64,000 nucleotides of DNA from Halanaerobiaceae bacterium ANBcell28 (GCA_037623315.1 JBBJJH010000001.1:198600-262599), one strand, 5' to 3'; positions 8,413-18,908 are shown, counted from the stretch's first letter. Translations and numbers: made by a program. Notes: generated by a model from the sequence alone, not told the origin.

Positions 8413-9150
8413 TTAATAATATACCTCTAGCAAAGTTAGGCCTTTTGCTGGAGCTGTGAAACCAGCTAGGTTTCTGTCTTTACCTTCTATTATTTTTCCC
8501 ATATCTTCAAGCTTTATCTTTCCCTCTGACACTTCTATTAGTGTACCAACCATTATCCTTATCATATTATAAAGAAAACCACTACCCTTTATTTCAAAAA
8601 AAAATTCTTTTCCTTTTGTATATATATCAAATGTTTCGATTGTTTTTACAGGATTTTTGGCTGCACAACCAGCGGATTGAAATGAACTAAAATCATGCTC
8701 TCCTAAAAAAGCTTTACTGGCTTTTTGCATCAAAGAAATATCCAGTTCGTGAATATAATGATATGCATAATTTCGTATAAATACAGAAGGTATTCTATTA
8801 TTATAAATCCGATAAAGATACTTCTTCCCTTTAGAATCATATCTTGCATGAAAATCTATACTTACCTTTTCTGCTTTTTTACAAATTATATCGGCAGGCA
8901 GATATCTATTCAGTGCTACAGGAACCCGTTCAGGAGGGATAGCTACATCAAACAGACAATTTGCTACCTGTCCTAATGCATGGACTCCAGCATCTGTTCT
9001 ACTAGCACCCATCAGTTTAAGATCTTTTTTATTCACTTTTTTGAGAGCTATTTCTACCTTTTCTTGTATAGTCATAGAGGTATTTTTCTGGATTTGCCAT
9101 CCACTATACTTGCTTCCGTCGTATTCCAGAGTGATCTTTATATTTTGCAT
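8413..9150 (-). CDS. truA: tRNA pseudouridine(38-40) synthase TruA
   Basis: 245 residues. The catalytic aspartate is Asp53 in GASRTDAGVHALGQ, the hallmark of TruA. LEYDGSKYSGWQ at the start and GSGFLYNMIRIMVGTL near the C-terminus also match. It converts uridines 38-40 of the tRNA anticodon arm to pseudouridine. It is the last gene after ecfA1-ecfA2-ecfT, the same order as in other Firmicutes. Confidence 0.97.
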   Translation of the reverse strand: MQNIKITLEYDGSKYSGWQIQKNTSMTIQEKVEIALKKVNKKDLKLMGASRTDAGVHALGQVANCLFDVAIPPERVPVALNRYLPADIICKKAEKVSIDFHARYDSKGKKYLYRIYNNRIPSVFIRNYAYHYIHELDISLMQKASKAFLGEHDFSSFQSAGCAAKNPVKTIETFDIYTKGKEFFFEIKGSGFLYNMIRIMVGTLIEVSEGKIKLEDMGKIIEGKDRNLAGFTAPAKGLTLLEVYY

Positions 9151-9172
9151 TTAATAACCTCCATCTATAAGA

Positions 9173-9964
9173 TCAAAAAAGCGAAACTATTATTGCAAAA
9201 GTGATAGATATAATTAAGGCTAAATAATCCTTTTTTTCTGTTTTTAATTCATGTAACCTAGTACGTCCCTCCCCACCATGATAGCAACGTGATTCCATTG
9301 CCAAAGCAAGATCATCAGCTCTTCTAAATGCACTTATAAATAAAGGAACTAATAGAGGAATTAAACTTTTTGCTCTTTTAATTATATTACCACCTTCAAA
9401 ATCAGCTCCACGAGCCATCTGTGCCTTCATGATCTTATCTGCTTCTTCTAATAGAGTTGGAATAAATCTCAATGCAATTGTCATCATCATTGCTAATTCA
9501 CTTGCAGGTACTCCTATTTTTTTAAAAGGAGTTAATAAATATTCAATGCCATCTGTTAATTCTAAGGGAGTTGTTGTAAGGGTTAATAATGAGGTAAACA
9601 TAATTAGTAATAAAATTCTACTGACCATAAAGAAAGCAGTAAAGAGACCTTCTTCTTCAATACTTAAGAATCTCCACTGCCAAATTACATCACCACCTCT
9701 TGTAAAAAAGATATGAAGAAACAATGTCAAAATTACAAGAAAAAATATTGGCTTTAATCCCTTTAAAACCCTTATAAGTGGTATCTTAGATAGAAATATT
9801 ATTAAAAGAACAAAAAGAAAAAATACAGCAAATCCAATAAAAAGATTAATAAAAAAAAGTGCAATAATCATAAAGATAGTAATAATTATTTTTATACGTG
9901 AATCAAGATCATGAATTATTGAATTTCTATTAATATATTGCCCTATTGTAATATCCTTTAACAT
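9173..9964 (-). CDS. ecfT: ECF transporter transmembrane subunit EcfT
   Basis: 263 residues with about five membrane segments. The two cytoplasmic coupling helices carry the ECF signatures ARGADF and AMESRCY. EcfT joins the two ATPases to interchangeable vitamin-binding S components (for example for riboflavin, folate or biotin) that are encoded elsewhere. It overlaps ecfA2 by 7 bases. Because S components of this class bring in vitamins, it may serve the same cofactor economy as the nearby pdxST and FMN riboswitch, but that link is only inference. Confidence 0.95.
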   Translation of the reverse strand: MLKDITIGQYINRNSIIHDLDSRIKIIITIFMIIALFFINLFIGFAVFFLFVLLIIFLSKIPLIRVLKGLKPIFFLVILTLFLHIFFTRGGDVIWQWRFLSIEEEGLFTAFFMVSRILLLIMFTSLLTLTTTPLELTDGIEYLLTPFKKIGVPASELAMMMTIALRFIPTLLEEADKIMKAQMARGADFEGGNIIKRAKSLIPLLVPLFISAFRRADDLALAMESRCYHGGEGRTRLHELKTEKKDYLALIISITFAIIVSLF

Positions 9965-10815
9965 TTGCTCGATCGCCTCAATTCTTCTGCTATTTCACTA
10001 ATAGCCTCAGAAAGAGTAAATATATTGGTTTTTACTTTTAAACCCTTATTTTTTAACCGCCATAATATCTCTGTTATTTCAGGTAATGCTAATGACAAAT
10101 TTTTAATTTCTTTTACTCTTGTAAAAACCTCTTCAGGTGTTCCATCAAGATTAATTTCACCTTGATGCATAACTATAATTCTAGAAGCAAGTTGTGCTAT
10201 TTCTTCCATCCTATGAGAGATTAAGATTACTGTTATTCCTTCTTCTTCATGAAGGAATTGAAGTAATTGAATAAGTTGCTTGCGCCCTTGAGGATCTAGT
10301 CCAGCAGTTGGTTCATCAAGTATTAAAACTTGTGGTTTCATAGCAAGTACTCCTGCGATTGCAACTTTTCGTTGTTGGCCTCCACTTAAATTAAACGGAG
10401 ATCTATCTTTAAATTTCTCATAATCTAATCCAACTAATTCTATTGATTCCTTAACTCTTTTTATAACTTCTTCATTAGAAAGCAATAGATTAGATGGACC
10501 AAAAGCTACATCTTTGTGTACTGTTTCTTCAAATAATTGGTGTTCTGGATATTGAAAGACCAGACCTACTTTCTGTCTGATCCCCTTCAAATTTTCTTTC
10601 TTTTTTGTTATATCTAGACCATCTACAATTACTTTACCTTTACTAGGATTTATTAAACCATTTAATAATTGAACTAAAGTGGACTTGCCTGAACCAGTAT
10701 GTCCTATTAAGCCAATAAATTCTTGCTCTTTAATTTGCAAGTCAATATTATTAAGTGCTTTAATCTTTTGGTCTTGTTCATAGATGTGGCTCACATTCTT
10801 TAATTCTATTAACAT
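9958..10815 (-). CDS. ecfA2: ECF transporter ATPase subunit EcfA2
   Basis: A 285-residue ABC ATPase. It has Walker A GHTGSGKST, the Q-loop FQYPEHQLFEETV, the signature LSGGQQRKVAIAG, Walker B LILDEPTAGLDP and the switch histidine in ISHRME. The QYPEHQLF Q-loop and the gene order identify it as the second ATPase of the group II ECF module. It pairs with EcfA1 on the cytoplasmic face of EcfT. It overlaps its neighbours by 7 bases on each side, so expression is coupled. Confidence 0.95.
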   Translation of the reverse strand: MLIELKNVSHIYEQDQKIKALNNIDLQIKEQEFIGLIGHTGSGKSTLVQLLNGLINPSKGKVIVDGLDITKKKENLKGIRQKVGLVFQYPEHQLFEETVHKDVAFGPSNLLLSNEEVIKRVKESIELVGLDYEKFKDRSPFNLSGGQQRKVAIAGVLAMKPQVLILDEPTAGLDPQGRKQLIQLLQFLHEEEGITVILISHRMEEIAQLASRIIVMHQGEINLDGTPEEVFTRVKEIKNLSLALPEITEILWRLKNKGLKVKTNIFTLSEAISEIAEELRRSSKC

Positions 10816-11624
10816 ATATAATTCACCAACTCATTAATAGATAAAATATCAGGTAAATTAAAACCTAATTTATTTAATTCATTACGCATTTCTACAACTA
10901 CTGGTACATCTAAATCTATCTTCTTTAAGTCATCAATTGTTTTAAATATTTCTCTCGGCTTACCTTCTTTAATTATCGAGCCATTATTCATAACAAATAT
11001 TCTATCTGAATTTATTGTTTCTTCCATAAAATGTGTTATGTGAACAACTGTTATTCCTTTTTCTTTATTAAGAAATTCTATTGTATCCATAACTTCTTTT
11101 CTTCCCTGAGGATCTAACATTGCTGTTGGTTCATCTAGAACTAAACAATCTGGTTCCATTGCTATTATTCCAGCAATAGCTACTCTTTGTTTTTGTCCCC
11201 CGGATAACTTATGTGGAGGATGATCTTCATACCCATTCATTCCAACTAAGTTCAGAGATTGTGCAACCCTAGTTTTAAGTTCTATACTAGGAACGCCTAG
11301 ATTCTCTGGCCCAAATGCCACATCATCTTCAACCCGGGTTGCAATTAATTGGTTGTCTGGGTTCTGAAAAACCATACCTACTTTTTGTCTAATATTTAAT
11401 CTATTTTTTTCATCACTACTATCCATCCCAGCAACCAGAACTTTACCAGAACTTGGTAGTAACAAGACGTTAAGCAGTTTTGCAAGGGTAGATTTGCCAG
11501 ACCCATTTCCACCAATAATTGAAATAAATTCTCCCGAACCAATCTCTAAATTCACATTTTTTAATGCTAGATCATTAACACGATCATAGCTAAAATCTAC
11601 CCCTTTTACTTCTATTAGGGCCAT
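10809..11624 (-). CDS. ecfA1: ECF transporter ATPase subunit EcfA1
   Basis: A 271-residue ABC ATPase with GGNGSGKST, the Q-loop FQNPDNQLIATRV, the signature LSGGQKQRVAIAG, Walker B LVLDEPTAMLDP and the switch histidine in ITHFME. The QNPDNQ Q-loop is characteristic of EcfA1. It follows rplQ by 18 bases, so the transporter core is read from the ribosomal alpha transcript, as in many Firmicutes. Confidence 0.95.
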   Translation of the reverse strand: MALIEVKGVDFSYDRVNDLALKNVNLEIGSGEFISIIGGNGSGKSTLAKLLNVLLLPSSGKVLVAGMDSSDEKNRLNIRQKVGMVFQNPDNQLIATRVEDDVAFGPENLGVPSIELKTRVAQSLNLVGMNGYEDHPPHKLSGGQKQRVAIAGIIAMEPDCLVLDEPTAMLDPQGRKEVMDTIEFLNKEKGITVVHITHFMEETINSDRIFVMNNGSIIKEGKPREIFKTIDDLKKIDLDVPVVVEMRNELNKLGFNLPDILSINELVNYIC

Positions 11625-11642
11625 TTAAAACACCCTCTTATC

Positions 11643-11984
11643 TTATTCAACTAATTCTATAATTGCTGTCTCTGTAGCATCACCACGTCTAGGATACAAC
11701 TTCAAAATTCTTGTATATCCTCCTGGTCTATCTACAAAGCGTGGTGCAATTTCTTCGAATAATTTTTTCACTACGCTTTTATCTTTAATAACCCGCAATA
11801 CTCTACGGCGGGCGGCAAGATTATCAGTTCTAGCTGAACTTATTAATTTTTCTGCTATTGGACGTAACTCCTTTGCTTTAGGCAAAGTAGTTTCAATGCG
11901 TTCATGCCTGAAAAAGTCAGTGACCATATTATTAAACATGGCTTTACGATGAGCACTGTTCTTATTCAACTTTCTCTGTGGCAT
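11643..11984 (-). CDS. rplQ: 50S ribosomal protein L17
   Basis: 113 residues, the short bacterial form. It shows MPQRKLNKNSAHRKAMFNNMV at the start, ERIETTLPKAKELRP, and the C-terminal YTRILKLYPRRGDATETAIIEL. It follows rpoA by 17 bases at the end of the alpha operon. Confidence 0.98.
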   Translation of the reverse strand: MPQRKLNKNSAHRKAMFNNMVTDFFRHERIETTLPKAKELRPIAEKLISSARTDNLAARRRVLRVIKDKSVVKKLFEEIAPRFVDRPGGYTRILKLYPRRGDATETAIIELVE

Positions 11985-12001
11985 AGGTCATCCCTCCTTA
12001 T

Positions 12002-12946
12002 TTAAATCTCTGGTTGTTTCAAGCTTAATCCAAGCTCTACCAGTTTTTCTCTTATTTCTACTAATGATTTTTTTCCAAGATTTCTTACTTTCATTAAATC
12101 ATCTTCTGTTTTACTTGTTAATTCTCCGACTGTATTGATTCCTGCTCTTTTTAAACAATTTGACGAACGAACAGATAACTCTAATTCCTCAATGGTAGTA
12201 TCTAAGACCTTGTCTTTTTCTTCCTCTTCTTTTTCAACCATAATTTCTACATCTCCAACTTCATCAGTTAGATTGATAAATAAGCCAAGATGTTCAACCA
12301 TGATTTTAGAAGATAAACTAACTGCGTCTTCTGGAGATATACTGCCATTTGTAAAGACTTCAAGAATTAGTCTATCATAGTCAGTCACCTGTCCTACCCT
12401 GGTATTTTCAACCTTAAAATTAACTCTATCTATCGGGCTAAATGAAGAATCTACTGGAACCAAACCTATAACTTTATCAAAATGTTCCTGATTTTCTTCA
12501 GAAGTCACATAACCTCTACCACGTTCAACAGTAGCCTCTAAAACTAATTCTCCATCAGCTTCTAGAGTAGCTATATGATGCTCAGGATTGACAAATTCAA
12601 TATCTCCTGATGTTTTAAAATCGGCAACAGTCACTTCACCTTCACCACTAAAGTTTATATTTATTTTCTCAATATCTTCTCCAGTGTATTTTAAAACAAC
12701 GCCTTTTAAATTTAGAATAATTTCAGTAATGTCTTCTACAATACCAGGAATAGTTGAAAACTCATGTCTTACTCCTTCAATCTTTACAGAAGTAATAGCA
12801 GCTCCAGGAAGAGAAGAAAGTAATATTCTACGTAACGCATTACCTAGAGTAATACCATAACCTCTTTCCAATGGTGCCACTTCAAATTTTCCACTCTTAT
12901 CATCGCTTTCAATAATTTCTATACAAGGCTTTTCTATTTCTATCAT
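12002..12946 (-). CDS. rpoA: DNA-directed RNA polymerase subunit alpha
   Basis: 314 residues. The N-terminal assembly domain spans about 1-225 ([24 protein letters not shown]). A short acidic, lysine-rich linker follows, and then the C-terminal domain at about 248-314 ([31 protein letters not shown]), which contacts promoter UP elements and activators. Length and order (rpsD-rpoA-rplQ) are typical. Confidence 0.98.
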   Translation of the reverse strand: MIEIEKPCIEIIESDDKSGKFEVAPLERGYGITLGNALRRILLSSLPGAAITSVKIEGVRHEFSTIPGIVEDITEIILNLKGVVLKYTGEDIEKININFSGEGEVTVADFKTSGDIEFVNPEHHIATLEADGELVLEATVERGRGYVTSEENQEHFDKVIGLVPVDSSFSPIDRVNFKVENTRVGQVTDYDRLILEVFTNGSISPEDAVSLSSKIMVEHLGLFINLTDEVGDVEIMVEKEEEEKDKVLDTTIEELELSVRSSNCLKRAGINTVGELTSKTEDDLMKVRNLGKKSLVEIREKLVELGLSLKQPEI

Positions 12947-12987
12947 TAACTTAATACCCCTCCTTTATATTAGAAGGAAATCCCAGG

Positions 12988-13617
12988 TTATCTTGAATAG
13001 TACTCAACAATTAAATTTTCTTGAACAGGGTAATCAATATCTTCTCTAACTGGCAATGCTAAAACTGTTCCTTCTGCCTTTTCCATATTTACACTTAACC
13101 ATTCTGCTACTTTTGCATCAGAATTATATTCTAATACTTCTTTAAATGTAGTAGTTTTTCTACTAGCATCTTTAATGCTTAAAACATCATCAACATCAAT
13201 TTGATAAGATGGAATATTTACCTTTTTACCATTAACTAAAATATGGCCATGTAGTACAAACTGTCTAGCTTGGTTTCTGGAACTAGCAAAACCCATTCTA
13301 TACACTACATTATCTAGCCTTCTTTCTAGTAATTGCAAGAAGTTCTCACCTGTTACTCCACCCATTTTTTCAGCCATTTCATAATAGCGACGGTATTGTT
13401 TCTCTAAAATACCATAAATTTTTCTAACCTTTTGTTTTTCCCTAAGCTGTAATCCATATTCAGATTGTTTTCCTCTTCTACCCTGACCGTGTTCACCAGG
13501 AACATATGGACGACGTTCGATAGCACATTTATCAGTATAACAACGCTCTCCTTTTAAATACAACTTTTCGCTCTCGCGGCGACATATTCTACAAACAGAA
13601 CCACGATATCTAGCCAT
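12988..13617 (-). CDS. rpsD: 30S ribosomal protein S4 (zinc-binding form)
   Basis: 209 residues. Cys9, Cys12, Cys26 and Cys31 form the zinc-ribbon of the C+ type. The S4 RNA-binding fold follows ([36 protein letters not shown]). It nucleates assembly of the small-subunit body. In this genome it lies inside the alpha operon, between rpsK and rpoA. Confidence 0.98.
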   Translation of the reverse strand: MARYRGSVCRICRRESEKLYLKGERCYTDKCAIERRPYVPGEHGQGRRGKQSEYGLQLREKQKVRKIYGILEKQYRRYYEMAEKMGGVTGENFLQLLERRLDNVVYRMGFASSRNQARQFVLHGHILVNGKKVNIPSYQIDVDDVLSIKDASRKTTTFKEVLEYNSDAKVAEWLSVNMEKAEGTVLALPVREDIDYPVQENLIVEYYSR

Positions 13618-13674
13618 TTTTACACCTCCGTTTTCATTATATACAATTTCTTGTAATTTTAAACTATAGTTTAT

Positions 13675-14073
13675 TTAAACTCTACGTCTTTTTGGTGGAC
13701 GACATCCATTATGTGGTATAGGAGTAACATCTTTGATGGAACTTATGTTTAATCCTGCAGCTTGTAGTGACCTTATTGCAGATTCTCTTCCAGAACCTGG
13801 TCCTTTCACAAATATCTCTACTTCTTTGACTCCCATATCCATTGCTTGTTGTGCAGCATCTTCTGCTGCTATCTGTGCAGCAAAGGGTGTGCTTTTACGT
13901 GAACCTTCATATCCCACTTTGCCAGAACTAGACCAGGCAATTACATTACCTTGATTATCCGTAATAGAAATAATGGTATTATTAAAGGTTGATCTAATGT
14001 GCACCTGACCCTTATCTATATTACGTTTTACTTTCTTTTTCTTTTTAACTGCTTTTTTCTTTGCCTTAGCCAT
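13675..14073 (-). CDS. rpsK: 30S ribosomal protein S11
   Basis: 132 residues. A lysine-rich N-terminus is followed by [34 protein letters not shown] and the C-terminal [15 protein letters not shown]. It is a platform protein of the small subunit near the mRNA exit. It stands between rpsM and rpsD. Confidence 0.98.
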   Translation of the reverse strand: MAKAKKKAVKKKKKVKRNIDKGQVHIRSTFNNTIISITDNQGNVIAWSSSGKVGYEGSRKSTPFAAQIAAEDAAQQAMDMGVKEVEIFVKGPGSGRESAIRSLQAAGLNISSIKDVTPIPHNGCRPPKRRRV

Positions 14074-14117
14074 TAACTTACCTCCCTTTTGCTATACTTT
14101 TATCAATACAAAAATTA

Positions 14118-14480
14118 TTATCTTCTTACACCAACAGTCTTTTTAGGTCCTTTTCTAGTACGAGCATTATTTTTTGTGTTTTGTCCTCGAACTGGAAGAC
14201 CTCTTCTATGTCTTAATCCACGATATGCACCAATGTCCATTAATCTCTTAATGTTTCCTCTAACTTCACGTCTTAAATCTCCCTCAACTTGGAAATTATC
14301 AATTACACTTCTTAATTTAGCTATTTCAGCTTCAGTGAGGTCTTTAATACGTGTATCAGGATTCACTCCAGTTTCTTCTAAGATCTTTTTAGATCTAGAA
14401 CGTCCAATTCCATATATATATGTCAAACCTACTTCAACGCGTTTATTACGTGGAAGATCAACACCTTCGATACGTGCCAA
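14118..14480 (-). CDS. rpsM: 30S ribosomal protein S13
   Basis: 120 residues. It shows [26 protein letters not shown], the helical middle, and the basic tail [20 protein letters not shown] that contacts P-site tRNA. RBS GGAGGTGA precedes the ATG. It follows rpmJ directly, as in most bacteria. Confidence 0.98.
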   Translation of the reverse strand: MARIEGVDLPRNKRVEVGLTYIYGIGRSRSKKILEETGVNPDTRIKDLTEAEIAKLRSVIDNFQVEGDLRREVRGNIKRLMDIGAYRGLRHRRGLPVRGQNTKNNARTRKGPKKTVGVRR

Positions 14481-14500
14481 CTTATATCACCTCCATATTT

Positions 14501-14620
<120 letters not shown>

Positions 14621-14669
14621 TCACCCCTTTTTCTTAATTAATTCTCAATTTAAATCTATATTGTCTTCT

Positions 14670-14891
14670 CTACTTTTTATGTCGATACGTAATTCTACCA
14701 CGACTTAAATCATAAGGTGATAACTCGACTGTTACCTTATCACCAGGTAAGATACGGATAAAGTTCATGCGCATTTTACCGGAAACATGAGCCAATACCT
14801 TGTGATCGTTTTCCAATTCTACCCTGAACATAGCATTAGGTAGAGGTTCCACAACAGTTCCCTGAACTTCAATAGCTTCCTCTTTAGCCAT
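14670..14891 (-). CDS. infA: Translation initiation factor IF-1
   Basis: A 73-residue S1-fold protein that binds the ribosomal A site at initiation. It contains [39 protein letters not shown] and [14 protein letters not shown]. The start is ATG 14891 (MAKEEAIEV), which matches the family. The upstream in-frame ATG 14912 would translate through the AGGAGG ribosome site. It begins 5 bases beyond the end of the KOW gene. Confidence 0.97.
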   Translation of the reverse strand: MAKEEAIEVQGTVVEPLPNAMFRVELENDHKVLAHVSGKMRMNFIRILPGDKVTVELSPYDLSRGRITYRHKK

Positions 14892-14895
14892 AAAG

Positions 14896-15180
14896 TTAAT
14901 TAGCCTCCTCATTTTTCTGATAATCTTTAAGATATAACTTTATATCTTCATTACGAATCCTTTTGCCTTTATCTAACCATATAGACAGTTCTTCAACTAT
15001 ATCTCCCGTTAATTTTAAGTGTTTTATATTTTTTCTTTTTGGATACTCAACTCGTTTATTTATTCCATCTGCTACTTTGACATATGCATCATTTTCTTTT
15101 TCTACAATAATATAAGCATTGTTAATATCTCTTCCTGCTTTGGAAATAACTATTTCACCTAAATGATAGCGGGAAACCAT
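14896..15180 (-). CDS. KOW-domain RNA-binding protein (ribosomal L14e/L27e-like)
   Basis: 94 residues. The N-terminal half ([20 protein letters not shown]) reads as a small KOW/SH3-like barrel of the L14e/L6e/L27e type. The C-terminal half is charged and helical. Proteins of this kind are found between map and infA in many clostridia and are thought to bind RNA or the ribosome, but no function is settled to my knowledge. The gene is read with map and infA. I infer a translation-related role from fold and place only. Confidence 0.8.
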   Translation of the reverse strand: MVSRYHLGEIVISKAGRDINNAYIIVEKENDAYVKVADGINKRVEYPKRKNIKHLKLTGDIVEELSIWLDKGKRIRNEDIKLYLKDYQKNEEAN

Positions 15181-15245
15181 AGCGACACACTCCTAAATAT
15201 TATATCACAGCATTTTTAACTAATTCAAACTTAATTTTAAATCTT

Positions 15246-15995
15246 TTATAAAAGGCTTAAAATTTCAAAGCCCTCTTCCGTAATAGCAATAGTATTCTCA
15301 TAATGAGCAGATAACTTTCTATCAGCAGTTACAACAGTCCAACCATCTTCTAATGATTCAACTTCAAAAGTACCAAGGTTTAACATTGGCTCTATTGCTA
15401 ATGTCATACCTGCTTTCAACTTTGGTCCGCGATTAGGTGGACCGAAATTTGGTATTTGTGGAGCTTCATGCATCTTACGGCCAATTCCATGTCCAACATA
15501 TTCTCTTACAACAGAATATCCATGAGATTCTGCGTGTTTTTGGATTTGATATGAAATATCTGTAAGTCTTTTTCCAATTGAAGCTTCCTCAACACCTTTA
15601 TAAAAAGATTCTTTACAGACCTTTATTAATCTTTTCGCTTCATCTGACAGCTTACCAACTCCCAGGGAACGAGCAGCATCACCATGAAACCCTTCATAAA
15701 AGGCCCCAATATCAAGGCTAATTAAATCACCATCATTTATAATCCTTTTTTTGCTAGGAATACCGTGAACTACTTCTTCATTTATAGAGACACATAATGA
15801 TGCAGGATAGCCTTTATAACCCTTAAATGAAGGTGTAGCCCCCTTGGATCTAATAAACTCTTCACATAGTCTATCAAGGTCTGCTGTAGTAATGCCCACA
15901 GCAATCTTTTCAGCTAAATAAGCATGAGTCTCAGCCACTATTTTATTGGCGTGACGCATTAGATCCAGTTCCCGAGGAGACTTTAATATTATCAT
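15246..15995 (-). CDS. map: Methionine aminopeptidase type I
   Basis: 249 residues, the short class Ia form. The dinuclear-metal ligands are visible: Asp95 and Asp106 (SLDIGAFYEGFHGDAA), His169 (GHGIG), Glu202 (AIEP) and Glu233 (YENT). His77 (VVHGIP) is the usual second-shell residue. It removes N-terminal methionine from new proteins. Its start overlaps the adk stop by 4 bases (ATGA). Confidence 0.98.
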   Translation of the reverse strand: MIILKSPRELDLMRHANKIVAETHAYLAEKIAVGITTADLDRLCEEFIRSKGATPSFKGYKGYPASLCVSINEEVVHGIPSKKRIINDGDLISLDIGAFYEGFHGDAARSLGVGKLSDEAKRLIKVCKESFYKGVEEASIGKRLTDISYQIQKHAESHGYSVVREYVGHGIGRKMHEAPQIPNFGPPNRGPKLKAGMTLAIEPMLNLGTFEVESLEDGWTVVTADRKLSAHYENTIAITEEGFEILSLL

Positions 15996-16642
15996 ACTAA
16001 TTCCACCTCAATGGCTTTTTTTATTTTTTCATAAACATCTTCAATATCTTTCCCCATTATAGTTCTGAGAATTCCTTTATTTTCATAGTATATTATTAAT
16101 TCATCGATTTCTTTTTTATGCACTTTAATTCTCTTTCGCATTGCATTTTCTGTATCGTCATTACGCTGAATTAGAGTTTTACCACAATTATTGCAAATAC
16201 CATCTACTATTGGGGGATTATTTTTAATATGATAAGTAGCACCACATTCAGTACAAATACGTCTGCCAGCTACTCTTTGAATTAATGCTTCTGGATTAAC
16301 TTTTATATAAAAAGCCATATCTAAGTTTTTATCATAAGGGCTTAAAATATCTGATAAAGCAATAGCTTGATAGAGGTTTCTTGGATAGCCATCAAGTACA
16401 AATCCTGTACTAATGTCTCTAAAAGCTAACTGCTCCCTCAATATTAAAGCTGCATCTTTATCGGGAATATATTTTGCTTCATTTATAAATTTTTCTATTC
16501 TTAACCCTAGCTCAGTTTTTCTTTTTATTGAATCCCTTATTATATCACCAGTTGCTATATGGGGTATTGAATATTCCTGGCATATTTTCATAGCTTGGGT
16601 GCCTTTACCCGCACCAGGTAAACCCAATAATGTCAGGTTCAT
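15992..16642 (-). CDS. adk: Adenylate kinase (zinc-containing LID)
   Basis: 216 residues. The P-loop GLPGAGKGTQ is at 7-16, and AMP-binding DGYPRN is near 84-89. Cys130, Cys133, Cys150 and Cys153 form the structural zinc site in the LID, the form common in Gram-positive bacteria. It interconverts ATP, AMP and ADP. It is placed between secY and map, the standard spc-end order. Confidence 0.98.
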   Translation of the reverse strand: MNLTLLGLPGAGKGTQAMKICQEYSIPHIATGDIIRDSIKRKTELGLRIEKFINEAKYIPDKDAALILREQLAFRDISTGFVLDGYPRNLYQAIALSDILSPYDKNLDMAFYIKVNPEALIQRVAGRRICTECGATYHIKNNPPIVDGICNNCGKTLIQRNDDTENAMRKRIKVHKKEIDELIIYYENKGILRTIMGKDIEDVYEKIKKAIEVELV

Positions 16643-16653
16643 TTTTCTCCCCC

Positions 16654-17916
16654 TTATTTCATAAAACCTTCATAATGTCTCATTAATAACTGTGATTCAA
16701 TTTGTTGCATTGTTTGTAAAGCTACACCAACGAGAATCAAGATAGAAGTACCGTCAAGCATAATCGCAACATTAGTAATTGCAGATACTCCATATGGTAA
16801 TAATGAAATAACAGTCAGAAATAAAGCTCCGGCAGTAGTTACCCTAGTTATAACCTTATTTAGATAATTTACAGTCGCCTTACCAGGTCTAATACCAGGG
16901 ATAAATCCTCCATACTTTTTCATGTTCTCTGCTACTTCTTCTGGATTAAAAGTAAAAGCAGTCCAAAAATAAGTGAAAAGAAATATCAGCACACCATAGC
17001 CTACTAAAAATGTAGGTGAACCGTGTGCAAACAATCTTCCTATTCTTGTAATAATACCAATAGGAACAACCTCTCCAATTACAGCTGGAAACATCAAAAC
17101 TGATGATGCAAATATTACAGGTATAACTCCTGCTTGATTTATTTTCATAGGTATATGTGTACTTCTACCACCATATACTTTTCTACCAACTATACGTTTT
17201 GAATATTGTACAGGTATTCTTCTTTCACCTAATGAGATGAATATAATACCAACTACAATTATAATAGCCATCAGTAAAAATAGTGCTAAATCTAGTTCAT
17301 TAATTTCACGCGTTCTATAAAGCTGTATTGTTTGTAAAATCTGTCCAGGAAAACGAGAAACAATTGACGTGAAGATAATAATGGATATACCATTACCTAT
17401 CCCTTTTTCAGTTATTTGCTCTCCTAACCACATTAGAAAAGCTGTTCCTGCAGTTAAACTGATTACTATCAAAGTCAAATTGAAAAAAGTAGGATTATAT
17501 ACGGCACCTCTAACTAGCATTGTAATACCAAAAGCCTGAATTACTGCTAGCACAATCGTTCCGTATCTAGTATATTGAGTAATTTTCTTTCTGCCTTCAG
17601 GACCAGATCTTTGTAACTCCTCTAAAGCAGGAATAACACCACCCAATAATTGAATAATAATTGAAGCTGTAATATATGGTGTTATACTCATTGCAAATAC
17701 AGAAAAATTACTTAAAGCTCCACCTGCAAACAAATCCAAAAACCCAAAAACTTCACCACCAGCACCACCAAATAATTGCTGTTGTAAAGCTGCAACATCA
17801 ATCCCAGGTACTGGAATAAAAGCTCCAATACGATAAATAGCCATCATCGCTAGAACAAAAAGAATCTTTTTTCTTATTTCTTTAATTTTAAAAGCATTCC
17901 CTAGAGCAGATAACAC
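16654..17916 (-). CDS. secY: Protein translocase subunit SecY
   Basis: 420 residues with about ten membrane segments. It has the plug-region start (IPVPGIDVAAL), MSITPYITASIIIQLL, and the large cytoplasmic loop GERRIPVQYSKRIVGRK that contacts SecA and the ribosome. The start codon is GTG 17916, immediately after the rplO stop, so translation is coupled. SecE is encoded at 42817. Confidence 0.98.
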   Translation of the reverse strand: MLSALGNAFKIKEIRKKILFVLAMMAIYRIGAFIPVPGIDVAALQQQLFGGAGGEVFGFLDLFAGGALSNFSVFAMSITPYITASIIIQLLGGVIPALEELQRSGPEGRKKITQYTRYGTIVLAVIQAFGITMLVRGAVYNPTFFNLTLIVISLTAGTAFLMWLGEQITEKGIGNGISIIIFTSIVSRFPGQILQTIQLYRTREINELDLALFLLMAIIIVVGIIFISLGERRIPVQYSKRIVGRKVYGGRSTHIPMKINQAGVIPVIFASSVLMFPAVIGEVVPIGIITRIGRLFAHGSPTFLVGYGVLIFLFTYFWTAFTFNPEEVAENMKKYGGFIPGIRPGKATVNYLNKVITRVTTAGALFLTVISLLPYGVSAITNVAIMLDGTSILILVGVALQTMQQIESQLLMRHYEGFMK

Positions 17917-18360
17917 TTATACCACCTCTGCCTTTCCGCCAGCTTTTTCAATTTTTTCTTTCGCTGACTTTGTAAATGCATTGGCTTTTACAACCAAAGC
18001 TTTTTCAATCTCACCATCACCTAAAATTTTCAAACCAGATTTAGCTACATTATCAATAATACCACAATCTACTAATTTTTCAATTGTAACTTCTTCATTT
18101 TCTTCAAATCTATTTAATTGATATAGGTTTATTTCATTATAAACCTTCTTAAATATATTATTAAAACCTCTTTTGGGAAGACGTCTGAATAATGGAGTCT
18201 GCCCACCTTCAAATGTTGGACGAACACCACCACCTGAACGAGCATTTTGCCCATTAGCACCACGTCCTGAAGTATAACCCCTTCCTGAACCCATACCGCG
18301 TCCTTTTCTTCTACGTCTCTTTTTAGAGCCTTCTTCAGGTTTTAAGTCATGCAAATTCAT
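17917..18360 (-). CDS. rplO: 50S ribosomal protein L15
   Basis: 147 residues from ATG 18360: [18 protein letters not shown], then the glycine- and arginine-rich extension ([18 protein letters not shown]), and the folded C-terminal part. A GTG at 18369 would fall directly against the GAGGAGG site and is rejected. It directly follows rpsE. The usual rpmD (L30) gene between them is absent. Confidence 0.97.
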   Translation of the reverse strand: MNLHDLKPEEGSKKRRRRKGRGMGSGRGYTSGRGANGQNARSGGGVRPTFEGGQTPLFRRLPKRGFNNIFKKVYNEINLYQLNRFEENEEVTIEKLVDCGIIDNVAKSGLKILGDGEIEKALVVKANAFTKSAKEKIEKAGGKAEVV

Positions 18361-18389
18361 CAATTCCACCTCCTCAGTATAATATGAAA

Positions 18390-18890
18390 CTATTCTAGTA
18401 TTTCTTCTACAGTTTTTCCTCTTAGTTTTGCAACTTCTTCAACCTTTTTTAATTCTTTTAAACCTTGAATTGTTGCATTTATCATATTTATAGGGTTAGT
18501 AGAACCTAGAGATTTGGTTAAAATATTACTTATACCAGCTAATTCAACTACTGCCCTTACAGGACCACCTGCGATAACTCCAGTACCAGGTGCTGCTGGT
18601 TTTAATAAGACAGAACCTGCCCCATACTCCCCAATAATTTCATGCGGTATAGTAGTTTCAACAACAGGTACTTGAATTAATTGTTTTTTAGCATCATCAA
18701 TACCTTTACGGATGGCTTCTGGTACTTCGTTGGCTTTACCAATTCCAGCCCCTACATGACCATTACCATCACCTACTACAACCAAGGCACTAAAGCTAAA
18801 ATTACGTCCACCTTTAACAACTTTAGCCACCCTATTAATATTAACTACACGTTCTTCTAACTCTAATTTATCAGGATCTATTATATTCAT
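18390..18890 (-). CDS. rpsE: 30S ribosomal protein S5
   Basis: 166 residues. It shows the double-stranded-RNA-binding-like N-terminal domain ([40 protein letters not shown]) and the C-terminal domain ([19 protein letters not shown]). It takes part in decoding accuracy. AAGGAGG precedes ATG 18890. Confidence 0.98.
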   Translation of the reverse strand: MNIIDPDKLELEERVVNINRVAKVVKGGRNFSFSALVVVGDGNGHVGAGIGKANEVPEAIRKGIDDAKKQLIQVPVVETTIPHEIIGEYGAGSVLLKPAAPGTGVIAGGPVRAVVELAGISNILTKSLGSTNPINMINATIQGLKELKKVEEVAKLRGKTVEEILE

Positions 18891-18908
18891 GGATTCGCCT
18901 CCTTACTT

